From an uncultured Gammaproteobacteria bacterium (GTDB taxonomy: Bacteria; Pseudomonadota; Gammaproteobacteria; Nitrosococcales; Methylophagaceae), in the NCBI GenBank assembly GCA_905479075.1, contig CAJQLA010000015.1:18588-82587 (forward strand): 64,000 nt of DNA. The letters are read 5' to 3'. Made by a program: the position numbers and the translations under genes. Numbering within the stretch: the first letter of the stretch is position 1; every line of letters starts with the position of its first letter. Of this stretch, positions 37,115 to 50,422 are shown in pieces. The notes beneath the pieces were generated by a model. That model was not told the DNA's origin, did no database searches, and saw nothing but the letters and a program-made list of their open reading frames with translations.

Positions 37115-37142
37115 ATCATGGTGGCTTTTGGGCCACCATGAT
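37115..37142 (+). other. Long hairpin in the rplL-rpoB spacer
   Basis: ATCATGGTGGC...GCCACCATGAT is an 11-bp perfect stem with a 6-base loop right after rplL, without a T-run. In E. coli this spacer carries an RNase III processing hairpin; the same role here is inference. Confidence 0.6.
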
Positions 37143-37151
37143 ATAGAAACT

Positions 37152-37179
37152 GGCTGGTGATTTTATCACCGGCCTTTTT
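37152..37179 (+). terminator. Attenuator between rplL and rpoB
   Basis: GGCTGGTGAT-TTT-ATCACCGGCC (10 bp, one T-G pair) followed by TTTTT is a rho-independent terminator inside the operon. It would let only part of the transcripts go on to rpoB. A third hairpin, GTTAATGA/TCATTAAC, follows at about 37189-37213. Confidence 0.8.
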
Positions 37180-37282
37180 CCGTTACTGGTTAATGAGAAA
37201 ACTTTTCATTAACTAACTAAAAAAATATAACAATTCCTGCTAGCAATTACCTGCTATTAGGATGTTACTCGAGGTGTAATAA

Positions 37283-40200
37283 ATGGCTTATACGTTTACC
37301 GAGAAAAAACGGATTCGTAAGGATTTTGGAAAGCGTCCAAGTGTCTTGAATGTTCCTAATTTGCTTGCAACCCAGGTTAATTCGTATCAGGACTTTTTAC
37401 AACAAGGCGTCATTGCTGATGAGCGTTCTGCTAAAGGCTTGCATGCTGCGTTTGATTCTGTCTTCCCAATCAAAAGTCATACTGGCATGGCTGAATTGCA
37501 GTATGTTAGTTATCGCTTAGGAACACCCTCATTTGACGTGAAAGAATGTCAACTCCGTGGTGTGACTTACGCTGCACCTTTACGCGTAAAAATGCGTCTT
37601 GTTATTTATGACAAAGATGCCCCTGCAAAATCAAAAGTCGTAAAAGACATAAAAGAGCAGGAAGTTTACATGGGTGAAATCCCATTAATGACAGAGAAAG
37701 GCAACTTTGTCATCAACGGTACTGAGCGTGTAATCGTGTCTCAGCTTCACCGTTCTCCTGGTGTGTTCTTTGATAGTGATAAAGGTAAAACACATTCATC
37801 AGGTAAAATTTTATTTAATGCTCGTGTTATTCCTTACCGTGGCTCATGGTTAGATTTTGAGTTCGATCCTAAAGATTCAGTATTTGTTCGTATAGATCGT
37901 CGCCGTAAGTTACCAGCGTCTATACTTCTTCGTGCATTGGACTATAACAATGAACAGATCCTTGAGATGTTCTTTGAGCGTGAAACATATAATAAGAAAG
38001 GCGATGGTTACGAGTTAGATTTAATTCCTTTGCGTCTTCGTGGACAAACAATCCCATTTGAGATTGCAACATCAGACGGTAAGGTGATTGTTGAAGCTGA
38101 TCGCCAAGTTACTGGCCGTCATGTTCGTCAAATGGAAAAAGCAGGAATGGATAAACTAACCGTTCCAGCAAGCTATTTGATTGGTAAAGTCGTTGCTGTT
38201 GACATGATTGACACTGATACTGGTGAACTTCTGGTATCCGCTAACGATGAAATTACTGAAGAAACTTTAGAAGCTTTCAATCAAATGGAAGCGACTACGA
38301 TAGAAACTATTTACTCAAATGACTTGGATAGTGGACCTTATATCTCAGATACTTTGCGTTTAGATGAAACAACGACAGCCTTAGAGGCAAAAATTGAAAT
38401 CTATCGCATGATGCGTCCTGGTGAGCCACCAACACAAGACTCATCACAAAACTTGTTTAACAATTTATTCTTCACTAGCGAACGATATGATTTATCAGGC
38501 GTTGGTCGTATGAAGTTTAATCGTCGTCTAGGTCGTGAGGCGCTAGAAGGCGAAGGCATATTATCTAACGATGACATTATTGCCGTCTTAAAAGAACTGA
38601 TTGGTATTCGCAATGGCCATGGTGTGGTTGATGATATTGATCACCTAGGTAACCGCCGTGTAAGAAGCGTTGGTGAAATGGCAGAAAACCAATTCCGTGT
38701 CGGTTTGGTCCGTGTAGAACGTGCAGTACGTGAGCGTTTGAGTATTGCTGAGTCTGAAGGTTTAATGCCGCAACAATTAATTAATGCTAAACCAGTGGCT
38801 GCTGCAATCAAAGAATTCTTTGGTTCAAGTCAGCTATCTCAGTTTATGGATCAAAATAATCCATTATCGGAAGTAACGCACAAACGTCGTGTTTCAGCGT
38901 TAGGCCCTGGTGGCTTGACCCGTGAACGTGCTGGCTTTGAAGTTCGTGACGTACATCCAACGCATTATGGTCGTGTATGTCCTATCGAAACACCAGAGGG
39001 TCCAAACATTGGTTTGATTAACTCTTTGGCTGTTTATGCTCGCACTAATGAATATGGCTTTATCGAAACACCTTATCGTAAAGTGGTCGATGGCAAAGCA
39101 ACATCAGATATCGAATATTTATCTGCGATTGATGAGGGTGAATATAAAATCGCTCAAGCAACTATCAATTTAAGTGATAAAGGCGAGATCCAAGATAATA
39201 TGGTGCCTTGTCGTTATAAGAATGAATTTTCTTTGATGCCGTCAGATCAAGTTCAATATATGGATGTGTCGCCACGCCAAGTTGTTTCTGTCGCGGCTTC
39301 ATTGATTCCATTCTTAGAACATGATGATGCTAACCGTGCCTTGATGGGCTCGAACATGCAACGTCAAGCAGTACCAACTTTACGTGCGGAAAAACCGATT
39401 GTTGGAACGGGCATGGAACGTGTAGTTGCAATCGATTCTGGCGTAATGGTCACGGCTAATCGCGGCGGTACGGTTGATTCGGTTGATGCAAGTCGTGTCG
39501 TTATTCGTGTTAATGATAATGAGGCGGGTGATGCTGAGTCAGGCGTTGATATTTATAACTTAATTAAATATGCGCGTTCTAATCAAAGTACCTGCATCAA
39601 TCAAACGCCATTAGTTAAGCCAGGTGATGTCATTGCTAAAGGCGATGTCCTTGCTGATGGGCCATCAACAGATAAAGGTGAGTTGGCTTTAGGCCAGAAT
39701 ATCTTAATCGCATTTATGCCTTGGAATGGTTATAACTATGAGGATTCAATTCTTGTATCAGAGCGCGTAGTTGAAGAAGATCGTTTCACTACCATTCATA
39801 TTCAAGAGTTGAACTGTCTGGCGCGTGATACGAAATTAGGTACCGAGGAAATCACTAGTGATATTCCAAATGTTAGTGAAAGTGCTTTATCTAAATTAGA
39901 TGAATCAGGCATCGTTTATGTCGGCGCTGAAGTGAAACCAGGAGATATTTTGGTTGGTAAAGTGACACCAAAAGGTGAGTCACAACTGACACCAGAAGAA
40001 AAATTACTCCGTGCTATTTTTGGTGAAAAAGCAGCAGACGTAAAAGATTCATCTTTACGTGTACCTTCAAGCACTTTTGGTACAGTTATAGATGTACAAG
40101 TCTTTACCCGTGACGGTGTGGATAAAGATGAACGTGCCCAAGCAATTGAGCATGCAGAGCTTGAAAAAGTGCGTGCTGATTTACTGGATCAACATCGTAT

Positions 40201-41359
40201 TATTGTTGACGATGTTTTTGCCCGTCTTGAAAAAGCATTGAACGGTAAAGTCGCAAAAAGTGGACCTGGTTTAGATAAAGGTGCAAAAGTTACTAAAGCC
40301 TATCTGAAGAAATTAGAGCATGCCAAATGGTTTGAGCTCAATATGGAATCAGAAAGTTTAAATGCTCAGTTAGAACATGCTTCTGAGCAGGTTAAACAAT
40401 GTCGTCAAGATATGGATGATCAGTTCGAAGTTAAGAAACAAAAATTGACTTCAGGTCATGATCTTGCGCCAGGCGTTCAACGCATGGTTAAAGTTTTCTT
40501 GGCTGTGAAACGTCGTATCCAACCAGGTGACAAGATGGCGGGTCGTCATGGTAACAAAGGTGTTATTTCAAACATCGTACCTGTTGAAGATATGCCTTAT
40601 ACCGCTGATGGTCGTCCTGTAGATATCGTGTTAAACCCATTGGGCGTACCGTCTAGGATGAATATCGGTCAGGTACTGGAAATTCATCTTGGTTGGGCTG
40701 CTAAGGGCGTGGGTTATAAGATTGCTGAGATGTTAGAACAGCAAAAAGAAGTAGCTGAACTAAGAGAGTTCTTAGGTAAGGTTTATAACACCAGTGGTAA
40801 ACAAGAAGATCTAGATTCATTATCTGATGATGAAATCATTGAGCTGGCAGGTAACCTGAAAGAAGGTGTGCCAATGGCAACACCTGTATTTGATGGTGCA
40901 CAAGAAAGTGAAATCAAAGATATGTTAGAGCTAGCGGGCCTACCACGTAGTGGACAAGCAACTTTAATTGATGGCCGAACTGGCGATGCATTTGAGCGTC
41001 CTGTCACAGTAGGTTACATGCATATGTTGAAACTGAATCACTTGGTTGATGACAAAATGCATGCACGTTCTACCGGTCCATATAGTCTTGTTACTCAACA
41101 GCCATTGGGTGGTAAAGCACAATTTGGTGGGCAAAGATTCGGTGAGATGGAGGTTTGGGCATTGCAAGCTTATGGTGCTGCTTATACCTTACAAGAAATG
41201 TTGACTGTGAAATCAGATGATGTGAATGGCCGTACTCGGATCTATAAAAATATTGTGGATGGTGATTATCGAATGGATGCAGGTATGCCTGAATCCTTCA
41301 AAGTATTAACGAGAGAGATTCGTTCTCTTGGTATCGATATTGACTTGGTCGAAGACTAA
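37283..41359 (+). CDS. rpoB: DNA-directed RNA polymerase subunit beta
   Basis: Catalytic core subunit, 1358 aa. The rifampicin region at about residues 510-550 is of the sensitive type ([20 protein letters not shown], then [10 protein letters not shown]). Other marks are the [11 protein letters not shown] and [16 protein letters not shown] segments, [13 protein letters not shown], and the C-terminal [20 protein letters not shown]. It is followed by rpoC after 67 bases. Confidence 0.98.
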   Translation: MAYTFTEKKRIRKDFGKRPSVLNVPNLLATQVNSYQDFLQQGVIADERSAKGLHAAFDSVFPIKSHTGMAELQYVSYRLGTPSFDVKECQLRGVTYAAPLRVKMRLVIYDKDAPAKSKVVKDIKEQEVYMGEIPLMTEKGNFVINGTERVIVSQLHRSPGVFFDSDKGKTHSSGKILFNARVIPYRGSWLDFEFDPKDSVFVRIDRRRKLPASILLRALDYNNEQILEMFFERETYNKKGDGYELDLIPLRLRGQTIPFEIATSDGKVIVEADRQVTGRHVRQMEKAGMDKLTVPASYLIGKVVAVDMIDTDTGELLVSANDEITEETLEAFNQMEATTIETIYSNDLDSGPYISDTLRLDETTTALEAKIEIYRMMRPGEPPTQDSSQNLFNNLFFTSERYDLSGVGRMKFNRRLGREALEGEGILSNDDIIAVLKELIGIRNGHGVVDDIDHLGNRRVRSVGEMAENQFRVGLVRVERAVRERLSIAESEGLMPQQLINAKPVAAAIKEFFGSSQLSQFMDQNNPLSEVTHKRRVSALGPGGLTRERAGFEVRDVHPTHYGRVCPIETPEGPNIGLINSLAVYARTNEYGFIETPYRKVVDGKATSDIEYLSAIDEGEYKIAQATINLSDKGEIQDNMVPCRYKNEFSLMPSDQVQYMDVSPRQVVSVAASLIPFLEHDDANRALMGSNMQRQAVPTLRAEKPIVGTGMERVVAIDSGVMVTANRGGTVDSVDASRVVIRVNDNEAGDAESGVDIYNLIKYARSNQSTCINQTPLVKPGDVIAKGDVLADGPSTDKGELALGQNILIAFMPWNGYNYEDSILVSERVVEEDRFTTIHIQELNCLARDTKLGTEEITSDIPNVSESALSKLDESGIVYVGAEVKPGDILVGKVTPKGESQLTPEEKLLRAIFGEKAADVKDSSLRVPSSTFGTVIDVQVFTRDGVDKDERAQAIEHAELEKVRADLLDQHRIIVDDVFARLEKALNGKVAKSGPGLDKGAKVTKAYLKKLEHAKWFELNMESESLNAQLEHASEQVKQCRQDMDDQFEVKKQKLTSGHDLAPGVQRMVKVFLAVKRRIQPGDKMAGRHGNKGVISNIVPVEDMPYTADGRPVDIVLNPLGVPSRMNIGQVLEIHLGWAAKGVGYKIAEMLEQQKEVAELREFLGKVYNTSGKQEDLDSLSDDEIIELAGNLKEGVPMATPVFDGAQESEIKDMLELAGLPRSGQATLIDGRTGDAFERPVTVGYMHMLKLNHLVDDKMHARSTGPYSLVTQQPLGGKAQFGGQRFGEMEVWALQAYGAAYTLQEMLTVKSDDVNGRTRIYKNIVDGDYRMDAGMPESFKVLTREIRSLGIDIDLVED

Positions 41360-41426
41360 AGAAAGTCGTTAGTCGAACTTATTGATAATCGAATTATTAG
41401 CCTGATAAGGCAGCGGAGAAAGAAAC

Positions 41427-44400
41427 ATGAAAGATTTGCTTAATCTGTTAAAGCAACAATCTCAAACTGAAGAGTTTGATGCCATCCGAATCGGTTTGGC
41501 TTCACCTAAAATGGTCCGTTCATGGTCATTTGGTGAAGTTAAAAAGCCGGAAACAATTAACTACCGTACTTTTAAGCCGGAACGTGAAGGTTTATTCTGT
41601 TGTAAGATTTTTGGTCCTGTTAAAGATTACGAATGTCTATGTGGTAAATATAAGCGTTTAAAACATCGTGGCGTAATCTGTGAGAAATGTGGTGTTGAAG
41701 TGACGATTGCCAAAGTACGTCGTGAGCGTATGGCGCATATCGAACTTGCAAGTCCTGTGGCTCATATTTGGTTCTTGAAATCATTGCCATCACGTATTTC
41801 TTTGTTCTTAGATATGACACTGCGTGATCTTGAGCGTGTTCTATACTTCGAAGCATTTATTGTTGTTGATCCTGGTATGACACCCCTTGAAAAAGGTCAG
41901 TTGCTATCAGATGAAACATACTTAAATGTCGTTGAAGAATATGGCGACGAATTTGACGCTAGAATGGGTGCTGAAGCTGTTCAAGAATTACTACGTAACA
42001 TTGACGTGACTCAAGAGATTGAGACGATTCGTGAAGATATTGATGGGACCAATTCTGAAACTAAAATTAAGAAACTGACTAAACGTTTGAAATTGATGGA
42101 AGCGTTCCTAGATTCAGGTAACAAACCTGAATGGATGGTGATGGAAGTATTGCCTGTTCTACCACCAGATTTGCGTCCATTAGTACCGCTTGATGGTGGT
42201 CGTTTTGCGACATCTGATTTGAATGATCTTTATCGCCGCGTCATTAACCGTAATAACCGTCTAAAACGCTTATTAGATTTGAATGCACCAGACATCATTG
42301 TTCGTAATGAAAAACGGATGTTGCAAGAGTCTGTTGATGCCTTATTAGATAATGGTCGTCGTGGTCGTGCAATCACTGGTACTAATCGTATGCCGCTAAA
42401 ATCTTTAGCAGATATGATTAAAGGTAAGCAAGGTCGTTTCCGCCAAAACTTACTAGGTAAACGTGTCGATTATTCTGGCCGTTCTGTTATCGTAGTTGGT
42501 CCTTACCTTAAATTACACCAATGTGGTTTACCAAAGAAAATGGCTTTGGAACTCTTCAAACCATTTATCTACGGTAAGTTGGAGCGTGCCGGTTTAGCGA
42601 CAACAATCAAAGCTGCTAAGAAGATGGTAGAACGTGAAGGTTCAGAAGTTTGGGATATTCTTGAAGAAGTTATTCGTGAACATCCAATCATGCTTAACCG
42701 TGCGCCAACACTTCATAGATTAGGTATTCAAGCATTTGAGCCATTATTGATTGAAGGTAAAGCGATCCAGCTTCATCCTTTAGTCTGTGGCGCTTTCAAT
42801 GCTGACTTTGATGGTGACCAAATGGCGGTACACGTACCATTGTCATTAGAAGCTCAATTGGAAGCACGTTCATTAATGATGGCGACCAATAATATCTTGT
42901 CACCTGCTAATGGTGAGCCAGTCATCATTCCATCACAAGACGTGGTCTTAGGTCTTTATTATATGACCCGTGAACTCGTCAACGCTAAAGGTGAAGGTAT
43001 TCGTTTCGCTGATTTGGCTGAATTGAAACGGGCTTATGACAATAATGAAGTTGCGCTTCATGCCAAAATCACCGTACGTGTTGATGAAACAGATGTGACA
43101 TTGCCAGAACCCGAGCAAAACCGCCGTATTCGTGTAGACACGACAGTAGGTCGAGCTTTGTTATTTGGCATTGTACCGAAAGGCTTACCATTCTCCGTCA
43201 TTGATCGTTCAATGACTAAGAAGGCGATTGGTGACTTAGTGAATGTTAGTTATCGCCGATTAGGTTTGAAAGACACGGTTATTTTTGCAGATCAACTAAT
43301 GTATCTTGGTTTTTCTCAGGCAACTAAATCTGGTGCGTCTGTTGGCGTTGACGATATGGCTATTCCAGAGTCAAAAGCTGATATTTTGGCGAAAGCAGAA
43401 GCAGAAGTTGAAGAGATTGCGACGCAATATGCTCAAGGTTTAGTGACCGATGGTGAGCGCTACAATAAAATTATCGATATCTGGTCACGAACTAATGACC
43501 AAATTGCTAAGGCGATGATGGATGGTTTAGGTTCAGATACCGTTGTTGATGCTGAAGGTAAAGAAGTTGAACAGCAATCCATGAACTCTATCTATATGAT
43601 GGCTGATTCTGGTGCTCGTGGTTCTGCAGCTCAGATTCGTCAGTTGGCAGGTATGCGTGGTTTGATGGCAAAACCAGATGGTTCTATCATCGAAACACCA
43701 ATTACTGCGAACTTCCGTGAAGGTCTAGACGTACTTCAATACTTCATCTCAACGCATGGTGCTCGTAAAGGTCTAGCTGATACCGCTTTGAAAACTGCCA
43801 ACTCAGGTTATTTGACACGTCGTTTGGTTGACGTTGCACAAGATCTGGTTGTAGTTGAAGAAGATTGTGGTACAACACAAGGTATTAATATGTCGCCTAT
43901 CATTGATGGTGGTGATGTTGTTGAACCATTAGGTGAGCGTGTACTTGGTCGTGTTGTGGCTCAAGCTATTATGAGTAACGATGGTAGCGAAGTTATTCTA
44001 GAAGCTGGAACGCTAATGGACGAAGGCATGGTTATCATGCTTGAAGAGAAAGGCGTTGATGAAGTCATGGTGCGCTCTGCGATTACCTGTGAGTCGCGTT
44101 ATGGTGTGTGTTCATCTTGTTATGGACGTGACTTAGGGCGAGGACATCAAATTAACGTTGGTGAAGCAGTCGGTGTTATAGCAGCACAATCAATCGGTGA
44201 ACCCGGTACACAGCTGACAATGCGTACTTTCCATATTGGTGGTGCGGCATCTAGAACAGCTGCTGATAACTCAGTTTCCTTGAAATACAAAGGTAATATC
44301 CGCTTTCACAATATCAAGTCAGTGAAACATGCGAGTGGTAAATTTATTGCGGTATCTCGTTCAGGTGAATTGCATCTAATTGATGACAATGGCCGTGAGC

Positions 44401-45635
44401 GCGAACGTTATAAAATCCCATATGGTGCTGAAATTACAGTCGCTGATAATGATGCGGTAGATGCAGGTCAAATCATTGCAACATGGGATCCGCATACCCA
44501 TCCAGTTGTGACGGAAATGGCGGGTAGAGTAGAAATTAAAGATCTTGTTGAAGGTGTCACAGCTGATAAACAAGTCGATGAAGTTACTGGTCTAACAAGC
44601 TTAATCGTTCGCGATCCAAAACAGCGTAGTAGTGCTGCTAAAGATATGCGTCCGATGGTTAAACTGGTCGATAGTGATGGTAATGATATCTTTATCGTAG
44701 GGACAGATATTCCAGCTCAATACTTCTTACCGGGTGGTGCGATTGTCCGTGTCTCAGATGGTGAAGAAGTGAGTATAGGTGACGTATTAGCGCGTATCCC
44801 ACAAGAAAGCAGTAAAACAAGGGATATCACCGGTGGTCTACCACGTGTTGCTGATTTATTCGAAGCACGTAAACCTAAAGATCCTGCATTGATGGCTGAA
44901 ATTTCAGGCACAATCAGTTTCGGTAAAGAAACTAAAGGTAAACAACGACTCATCATTACGCCTCAAGAAGGTGAACCTCATGAGGAATTAATTCCTAAAT
45001 GGCGTCACGTTTCTGTGTTTGAAGGTGAGCACATTGAAAAAGGTGAAATGTTAGTAGACGGACCTGAAGACCCTCACGATATTTTACGCTTGAAAGGTGT
45101 GTTGGCATTAGCAAACTATATGTCGAGTGAAGTACAGGAAGTTTATCGCTTGCAAGGTGTAAAAATTAACGATAAACATATTGAGGTAATTGTTCGTCAA
45201 ATGCTCCGTAAAGTTGAGATTGCATCAGCTGGAGAAACGCGATTCCTTAAAGGTGAGCAGATCGATCACGATCGTTTGCTTGATGCTAATGATGAAGCAA
45301 CGGCAGCAGATAAGCTACCAGCAACATTCCAGCATTTGTTACTCGGTATTACTAAAGCATCACTAGCAACAGATTCGTTTATTTCTGCGGCATCGTTCCA
45401 GGAAACAACCCGCGTACTGACAGATGCGGCAGTAACCGGGAAGCGTGATCCGTTAAGAGGTTTGAAAGAAAACGTTATCGTAGGTCGCTTGATTCCTGCT
45501 GGTACTGGTTTGGCTTACCATAAAGAACGCTATCGTAAACGTCATCAAGATGATGTCGTTGCAACTGAGACTTCTAAGCCAGTTGCTGAGGTTGAAGTTG
45601 AAACAGAGAGTGAAGCTTTAGAAAAAGTATCTTGA
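41427..45635 (+). CDS. rpoC: DNA-directed RNA polymerase subunit beta'
   Basis: Catalytic subunit with the Mg-binding [12 protein letters not shown] motif. 1402 aa. The N-terminal zinc site is C.C(12-15)C..C in [20 protein letters not shown]; the second zinc site is in [19 protein letters not shown]. The trigger loop/bridge region ([24 protein letters not shown], here [19 protein letters not shown]) is intact. Ends in an acidic tail, then a strong terminator. Confidence 0.98.
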   Translation: MKDLLNLLKQQSQTEEFDAIRIGLASPKMVRSWSFGEVKKPETINYRTFKPEREGLFCCKIFGPVKDYECLCGKYKRLKHRGVICEKCGVEVTIAKVRRERMAHIELASPVAHIWFLKSLPSRISLFLDMTLRDLERVLYFEAFIVVDPGMTPLEKGQLLSDETYLNVVEEYGDEFDARMGAEAVQELLRNIDVTQEIETIREDIDGTNSETKIKKLTKRLKLMEAFLDSGNKPEWMVMEVLPVLPPDLRPLVPLDGGRFATSDLNDLYRRVINRNNRLKRLLDLNAPDIIVRNEKRMLQESVDALLDNGRRGRAITGTNRMPLKSLADMIKGKQGRFRQNLLGKRVDYSGRSVIVVGPYLKLHQCGLPKKMALELFKPFIYGKLERAGLATTIKAAKKMVEREGSEVWDILEEVIREHPIMLNRAPTLHRLGIQAFEPLLIEGKAIQLHPLVCGAFNADFDGDQMAVHVPLSLEAQLEARSLMMATNNILSPANGEPVIIPSQDVVLGLYYMTRELVNAKGEGIRFADLAELKRAYDNNEVALHAKITVRVDETDVTLPEPEQNRRIRVDTTVGRALLFGIVPKGLPFSVIDRSMTKKAIGDLVNVSYRRLGLKDTVIFADQLMYLGFSQATKSGASVGVDDMAIPESKADILAKAEAEVEEIATQYAQGLVTDGERYNKIIDIWSRTNDQIAKAMMDGLGSDTVVDAEGKEVEQQSMNSIYMMADSGARGSAAQIRQLAGMRGLMAKPDGSIIETPITANFREGLDVLQYFISTHGARKGLADTALKTANSGYLTRRLVDVAQDLVVVEEDCGTTQGINMSPIIDGGDVVEPLGERVLGRVVAQAIMSNDGSEVILEAGTLMDEGMVIMLEEKGVDEVMVRSAITCESRYGVCSSCYGRDLGRGHQINVGEAVGVIAAQSIGEPGTQLTMRTFHIGGAASRTAADNSVSLKYKGNIRFHNIKSVKHASGKFIAVSRSGELHLIDDNGRERERYKIPYGAEITVADNDAVDAGQIIATWDPHTHPVVTEMAGRVEIKDLVEGVTADKQVDEVTGLTSLIVRDPKQRSSAAKDMRPMVKLVDSDGNDIFIVGTDIPAQYFLPGGAIVRVSDGEEVSIGDVLARIPQESSKTRDITGGLPRVADLFEARKPKDPALMAEISGTISFGKETKGKQRLIITPQEGEPHEELIPKWRHVSVFEGEHIEKGEMLVDGPEDPHDILRLKGVLALANYMSSEVQEVYRLQGVKINDKHIEVIVRQMLRKVEIASAGETRFLKGEQIDHDRLLDANDEATAADKLPATFQHLLLGITKASLATDSFISAASFQETTRVLTDAAVTGKRDPLRGLKENVIVGRLIPAGTGLAYHKERYRKRHQDDVVATETSKPVAEVEVETESEALEKVS

Positions 45636-45674
45636 CTCGGAGCTAAATAAGAGAGTAGAATTCCTCTTCTTTGT

Positions 45675-45704
45675 CGGGGACTCATTTATGGGTCCCCGCT
45701 TTTT
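45675..45704 (+). terminator. Rho-independent terminator after rpoC
   Basis: CGGGGACTC-ATTTAT-GGGTCCCCG stem followed by a CTTTTT run. It ends the rpoBC transcript and separates it from the str genes. Confidence 0.9.
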
Positions 45705-45773
45705 ATACTGGTAATACGAGAATAATAGTATCGTAGTCTACCATCGGTAATTATTTGTTAAGGCATTACTTTA

Positions 45774-46148
45774 ATGGCAACAATAAATCAATTGGTTCGC
45801 AAACCAAGGTTGAAACAAAAGAAAAAGAACAATGTCCCTGCATTGCAGGCATGTCCTCAACGTCGTGGCGTTTGTACACGTGTGTATACAACAACTCCTA
45901 AAAAGCCAAACTCAGCAATGCGTAAAGTAGCGCGTGTACGTCTGACTAACAGCTTTGAAGTGACATCATATATTGGTGGTGAAGGTCATAATCTACAAGA
46001 ACACTCGGTCGTATTGATTCGTGGTGGTCGTGTTAAAGATTTACCGGGTGTTCGTTACCACACAGTACGTGGTGCACTTGATACTTCAGGTGTTACAGCA
46101 CGTCGCCAAGGTCGTTCTAAGTATGGCGCCAAGCGTCCGAAAAGTTAA
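45774..46148 (+). CDS. rpsL: 30S ribosomal protein S12
   Basis: Decoding-site protein, 124 aa. Lys43 in TTPKKPNSA and Lys88 in the [10 protein letters not shown] loop are the streptomycin-sensitive forms. First gene of the str group, 138 bases after rpoC. I saw no convincing promoter in the gap after the terminator. Confidence 0.98.
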   Translation: MATINQLVRKPRLKQKKKNNVPALQACPQRRGVCTRVYTTTPKKPNSAMRKVARVRLTNSFEVTSYIGGEGHNLQEHSVVLIRGGRVKDLPGVRYHTVRGALDTSGVTARRQGRSKYGAKRPKS

Positions 46149-46195
46149 TAATCGCTTCCAGCGATTAGTATAGATATAAGAATTAGGAATAAGAC

Positions 46196-46666
46196 ATGCC
46201 AAGAAGAAGGGTTGTTGCCAAGCGTGAAATACTGCCAGATCCAAAGTTTTCAAACATTGGACTCGCTAAATTCATCAACGTCATTATGAAAGACGGCAAG
46301 AAATCAGTTGCTGAAAAAATCGCATATGATGCATTAGATGCTGTTGCTGAATCTAAGTCTGCAAATGGCTTAGAAGTTTTTCAACAAGCGTTAGAAAATA
46401 TCAGCCCAATGGTTGAAGTTAAATCTCGCCGCGTAGGTGGTGCAACTTATCAAGTGCCTGTTGAAGTACGTGCGGAACGCCGTACAGCACTTGCAATGCG
46501 TTGGTTAGCTGAAGCAGCACGTAAGCGTGGTGAAAAATCTATGTCTATGCGTCTTGCTGGTGAATTGACTGATGCCTTTGACGGTAAAGGCTCAGCAGTT
46601 AAGAAGAAAGAAGATACGCATCGTATGGCTGACGCTAACAAGGCATTTTCTCACTTCCGTTTTTAA
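46196..46666 (+). CDS. rpsG: 30S ribosomal protein S7
   Basis: Head-assembly initiator of the 30S subunit; in E. coli it represses its own operon. 156 aa, with [20 protein letters not shown] and [18 protein letters not shown] precedes the ATG. Confidence 0.97.
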   Translation: MPRRRVVAKREILPDPKFSNIGLAKFINVIMKDGKKSVAEKIAYDALDAVAESKSANGLEVFQQALENISPMVEVKSRRVGGATYQVPVEVRAERRTALAMRWLAEAARKRGEKSMSMRLAGELTDAFDGKGSAVKKKEDTHRMADANKAFSHFRF

Positions 46667-46775
46667 GCATACTCTGCGCTCTCCTCTATATAAGGGGCAG
46701 AGCGCAGCGATTAATTAAGTTACATTTGTTACACCTGTTCTTTAACAATTATTTATTAACATAAGAGTACCGATA

Positions 46776-48869
46776 GTGGCACGAAGCACACCTATTAATC
46801 GATACCGTAATATCGGCATCATGGCCCATATCGACGCGGGTAAAACCACGACGACTGAGCGCGTGCTGTATTACACGGGTATATCGCATAAGATAGGTGA
46901 AGTGCATGATGGTGCTGCCACAATGGATTGGATGGAACAAGAGCAAGAGCGTGGTATCACTATCACCTCTGCGGCGACAACCTGTTTCTGGTTTGGGATG
47001 GATAAACAATTTCCTCAGCATCGTATCAATATTATTGATACACCAGGCCATGTTGACTTCACGATTGAAGTTGAACGGTCATTACGGGTACTCGATGGTG
47101 CAGTCGCAGTTTTCTGTGCAGTTGGTGGTGTAGAACCACAATCAGAAACTGTTTGGCGCCAAGCTAATAAATATAAAGTTCCCCGCATGGCATTTGTTAA
47201 TAAAATGGATCGTGCTGGCGCGAACTTTCTCCGTGTTATAGAGCAAATCAAAGAGCGCCTAGGCGCAACCCCTGTCCCCATGCAATTACCTATTGGAGCC
47301 GAAGATGGCTTTGAAGGTGTAGTCGATCTCATTCGTATGAAAGCGATTTATTGGAATGAAGATGACATGGGTGTTACATACGAAGCCCGCGATATAGCAC
47401 CTAGTATGCAGGCTGAGTGTGAAAAATATCGCGAGTTACTCGTAGAAGCCGCAGCCGAAGCAAATGAAGAATTGATGGATAAATACCTAGAAGTAGGTGA
47501 GTTATCTGAAGAGGACATCAAAGCAGGCATTCGCTCACAAACATTAGCCAATCAAATTGTGCCTGCTTTTTGTGGATCAGCCTTTAAAAATAAAGGTGTT
47601 CAAGCAATGCTGGATGCCGTAATCGAATACATGCCATCTCCGGAAGATGTACCAGCAATTAAAGGTATCATCAATGATGATGAGACAGCTGAGCGTCATG
47701 CGAATGATGATGAGCCTTTTGCATCTCTTGCATTTAAAATTGCCACAGACCCATTCGTCGGTACCTTAACGTTCTTCCGAGTTTATTCCGGTGTACTTAA
47801 ATCGGGTGATGCTGTTTTTAATCCGGTAAAAGGTAAAAAAGAACGTATAGGCCGTCTTGTGCAAATGCACAGTAATTCACGCGAAGAGATAACAGAAGTA
47901 AGAGCGGGTGATATTGCTGCAGCTATTGGTCTAAAAGACACGACAACGGGTGACACTTTATGTAATGCAGACCATGCAATTACATTAGAACGCATGGAGT
48001 TCCCTGAACCAGTTATATCGGTTGCAATTGAACCAAGAACTAAAGCTGATCAGGAAAAAATGAGTATCGCTTTAGGTAAGCTAGCGAAAGAGGATCCTTC
48101 TTTTCGCGTTTCAACAGATGAAGAGTCTGCGCAAACAATAATTGCAGGTATGGGCGAGTTACACCTAGATATTATTGTTGATCGTTTGAAGCGCGAGTTC
48201 ACAGTCGATGCTAATGTAGGTGCACCACAGGTTGCCTATAGAGAAACAATCCGTAAAACAGTCGAAGCTGAAGGTAAATTTGTGCGCCAAAGTGGTGGTA
48301 GAGGTCAGTATGGACATGTTTGGTTACGTCTGGAACCTCAAAAGGCAGGTACTGGTTATGCCTTTGAAAATGCGACTGTCGGCGGATCTGTTCCAAAAGA
48401 ATTTATTTCATCTGTAGATAAGGGTATACAAGAGCAGATGAAAAATGGTGTAATAGCTGGCTACCCAGTAGAAGATGTAAAAGTGGTTTTGTTTGATGGT
48501 TCATACCATGATGTGGACTCAAATGAGATGGCGTTTAAGGTTGCTGGTTCACTTGGTTTTAGGAATGGTGCATTGGATGCAGATCCTGTGTTACTTGAAC
48601 CAATGATGAAAATTGAGGTGGTGACACCTGAAGATTACATGGGCGATGTGATGGGTGATCTCAACCGTCGTCGTGGTCTGGTTGGCGGCATGGATGATGC
48701 CCCTAGCGGTAAAATAATTAGTGCTGAGGTGCCACTGGCCGAGATGTTTGGCTATGCAACTGATTTGCGTTCTGCGACGCAAGGTCGTGCAACTTACTCA
48801 ATGGAGTTTGCACGCTACGCAGAAACACCGAATAACGTGACTGAAGCAGTCATTAGTAAAACAAGATAA
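46776..48869 (+). CDS. fusA: Elongation factor G
   Basis: Translocation GTPase, 697 aa, starting with GTG. G-motifs: [28 protein letters not shown] and NKMDRAGA; domain [12 protein letters not shown]-terminal [15 protein letters not shown] single canonical EF-G copy in this window. Confidence 0.98.
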   Translation: MARSTPINRYRNIGIMAHIDAGKTTTTERVLYYTGISHKIGEVHDGAATMDWMEQEQERGITITSAATTCFWFGMDKQFPQHRINIIDTPGHVDFTIEVERSLRVLDGAVAVFCAVGGVEPQSETVWRQANKYKVPRMAFVNKMDRAGANFLRVIEQIKERLGATPVPMQLPIGAEDGFEGVVDLIRMKAIYWNEDDMGVTYEARDIAPSMQAECEKYRELLVEAAAEANEELMDKYLEVGELSEEDIKAGIRSQTLANQIVPAFCGSAFKNKGVQAMLDAVIEYMPSPEDVPAIKGIINDDETAERHANDDEPFASLAFKIATDPFVGTLTFFRVYSGVLKSGDAVFNPVKGKKERIGRLVQMHSNSREEITEVRAGDIAAAIGLKDTTTGDTLCNADHAITLERMEFPEPVISVAIEPRTKADQEKMSIALGKLAKEDPSFRVSTDEESAQTIIAGMGELHLDIIVDRLKREFTVDANVGAPQVAYRETIRKTVEAEGKFVRQSGGRGQYGHVWLRLEPQKAGTGYAFENATVGGSVPKEFISSVDKGIQEQMKNGVIAGYPVEDVKVVLFDGSYHDVDSNEMAFKVAGSLGFRNGALDADPVLLEPMMKIEVVTPEDYMGDVMGDLNRRRGLVGGMDDAPSGKIISAEVPLAEMFGYATDLRSATQGRATYSMEFARYAETPNNVTEAVISKTR

Positions 48870-48894
48870 CAAATAGTTAATTGAGGTAGACGAA

Positions 48895-50085
48895 ATGTCC
48901 AAGGAAAAATTTGAGAGAACGAAGCCACATGTCAATGTGGGCACGATAGGTCACGTAGATCATGGTAAGACTACGTTGACAGCGGCGATTACGAAAGTAA
49001 TGGCAGACGCCCAAGGTGGCGAAACAAAATCTTTCGCAGAGATTGATAACGCGCCAGAAGAAAGAGAGCGTGGTATTACAATTTCAACCTCACACGTAGA
49101 GTATGAAACAGCAAACCGTCACTATGCGCATGTAGATTGCCCAGGCCATGCTGATTATGTGAAAAACATGATCACCGGTGCAGCCCAAATGGACGGCGCT
49201 ATCTTAGTTGTTAACGCAGCAGATGGTCCAATGCCACAAACACGTGAACATATCCTATTGTCACGTCAAGTAGGTGTTCCATACATCGTTGTGTTCTTAA
49301 ACAAAGCCGACATGGTCGATGATGAAGAGCTTATCGAATTGGTAGAAATGGAAGTGCGTGAGTTGCTAGACAAATACGAGTTTCCTGGCGACGACACACC
49401 TATTATTGTAGGTAGTGCACTTAAAGCCTTAGAAGGTGACACTAGTGATATTGGCGTACCATCAATCATCAAGCTTGGTGAAGCGATGGACAGCTACTTC
49501 CCACAACCAGAACGTGCCGTAGACGGTTCATTCTTGATGCCGATTGAAGATGTATTCTCAATTTCAGGTCGTGGTACCGTTGTAACAGGTCGTGTAGAAC
49601 GCGGTATTGTTAAAGTGGGTGAAGAGTTAGATATCGTTGGTATCAAAGACACTCAGAAGACGACCTGTACAGGTGTTGAAATGTTCCGTAAATTACTTGA
49701 CGAAGGTCAAGCGGGCGACAACGTAGGTGTATTGCTACGTGGAACCAAGCGTGAAGATGTTGACCGTGGTCAAGTATTAGCACATCCGGGCACAATCAAG
49801 CCGCACACACAATTTGAAGCGGAAGTATATATTCTGTCTAAAGATGAAGGTGGCCGTCACACACCATTTTTTAATGGTTACCGCCCACAGTTTTACTTTA
49901 GAACAACCGACGTTACAGGTGCATGTGAATTACCATCAGGCGTAGAGATGGTTATGCCTGGAGATAACGTTAAGATGGACGTAACCCTGATTGCACCGAT
50001 TGCGATGGAAGAAGGATTACGTTTTGCTATTCGTGAAGGCGGCCGTACCGTTGGTGCTGGTGTCGTTAGTAAAATCACTGAGTAA
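48895..50085 (+). CDS. tuf: Elongation factor Tu, copy 2 (in the str operon)
   Basis: Second EF-Tu gene, 396 aa, protein identical to the copy at 32480. It follows fusA by 25 bases with TGAGGTAGACGA as ribosome region. DNA differs from copy 1 only at the third positions of codons 2 and 3 and in the last few codons; the flanks are unrelated. Position corresponds to E. coli tufA. Confidence 0.98.
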   Translation: MSKEKFERTKPHVNVGTIGHVDHGKTTLTAAITKVMADAQGGETKSFAEIDNAPEERERGITISTSHVEYETANRHYAHVDCPGHADYVKNMITGAAQMDGAILVVNAADGPMPQTREHILLSRQVGVPYIVVFLNKADMVDDEELIELVEMEVRELLDKYEFPGDDTPIIVGSALKALEGDTSDIGVPSIIKLGEAMDSYFPQPERAVDGSFLMPIEDVFSISGRGTVVTGRVERGIVKVGEELDIVGIKDTQKTTCTGVEMFRKLLDEGQAGDNVGVLLRGTKREDVDRGQVLAHPGTIKPHTQFEAEVYILSKDEGGRHTPFFNGYRPQFYFRTTDVTGACELPSGVEMVMPGDNVKMDVTLIAPIAMEEGLRFAIREGGRTVGAGVVSKITE

Positions 50086-50092
50086 ATAAATA

Positions 50093-50407
50093 ATGGCAAC
50101 CAACCAAACTATTAGAATCCGTTTGAAATCATTCGATCATCGTTTGATAGATCAATCGGCTAAAGAAATCGTCGAAACAGCGAAACGTACTGGAGCTCGT
50201 ATCAATGGACCAATTCCATTGCCGACTAAAAAAGAACGTTTTACTGTTTTGATTTCGCCGCACGTCAATAAGGATGCGCGTGATCAATATGAGATCCGCA
50301 CGCATAAACGCCTTATGGACATTGTTGAGCCTACTGATAAAACAGTAGACGCACTCATGAAACTGGACCTCGCCGCTGGCGTCGATGTCCAGATCAAGTT
50401 GAATTAA
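50093..50407 (+). CDS. rpsJ: 30S ribosomal protein S10 (NusE)
   Basis: 30S head protein and NusB partner in antitermination. 104 aa with [16 protein letters not shown] and [18 protein letters not shown]. It begins only 7 bases after the tuf stop, so there is no S10 leader of the E. coli type and no room for a promoter. The S10 genes therefore appear to continue the str operon. Confidence 0.97.
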   Translation: MATNQTIRIRLKSFDHRLIDQSAKEIVETAKRTGARINGPIPLPTKKERFTVLISPHVNKDARDQYEIRTHKRLMDIVEPTDKTVDALMKLDLAAGVDVQIKLN

Positions 50408-50422
50408 GAAGGGGCTGGCTCA

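Noticed and set aside
48895..50085. Second tuf copy as an assembly duplication
   Set aside because: Flanks differ (fusA/rpsJ versus tRNAs/tRNA-Trp) and the edges carry silent differences, as expected of two real copies.
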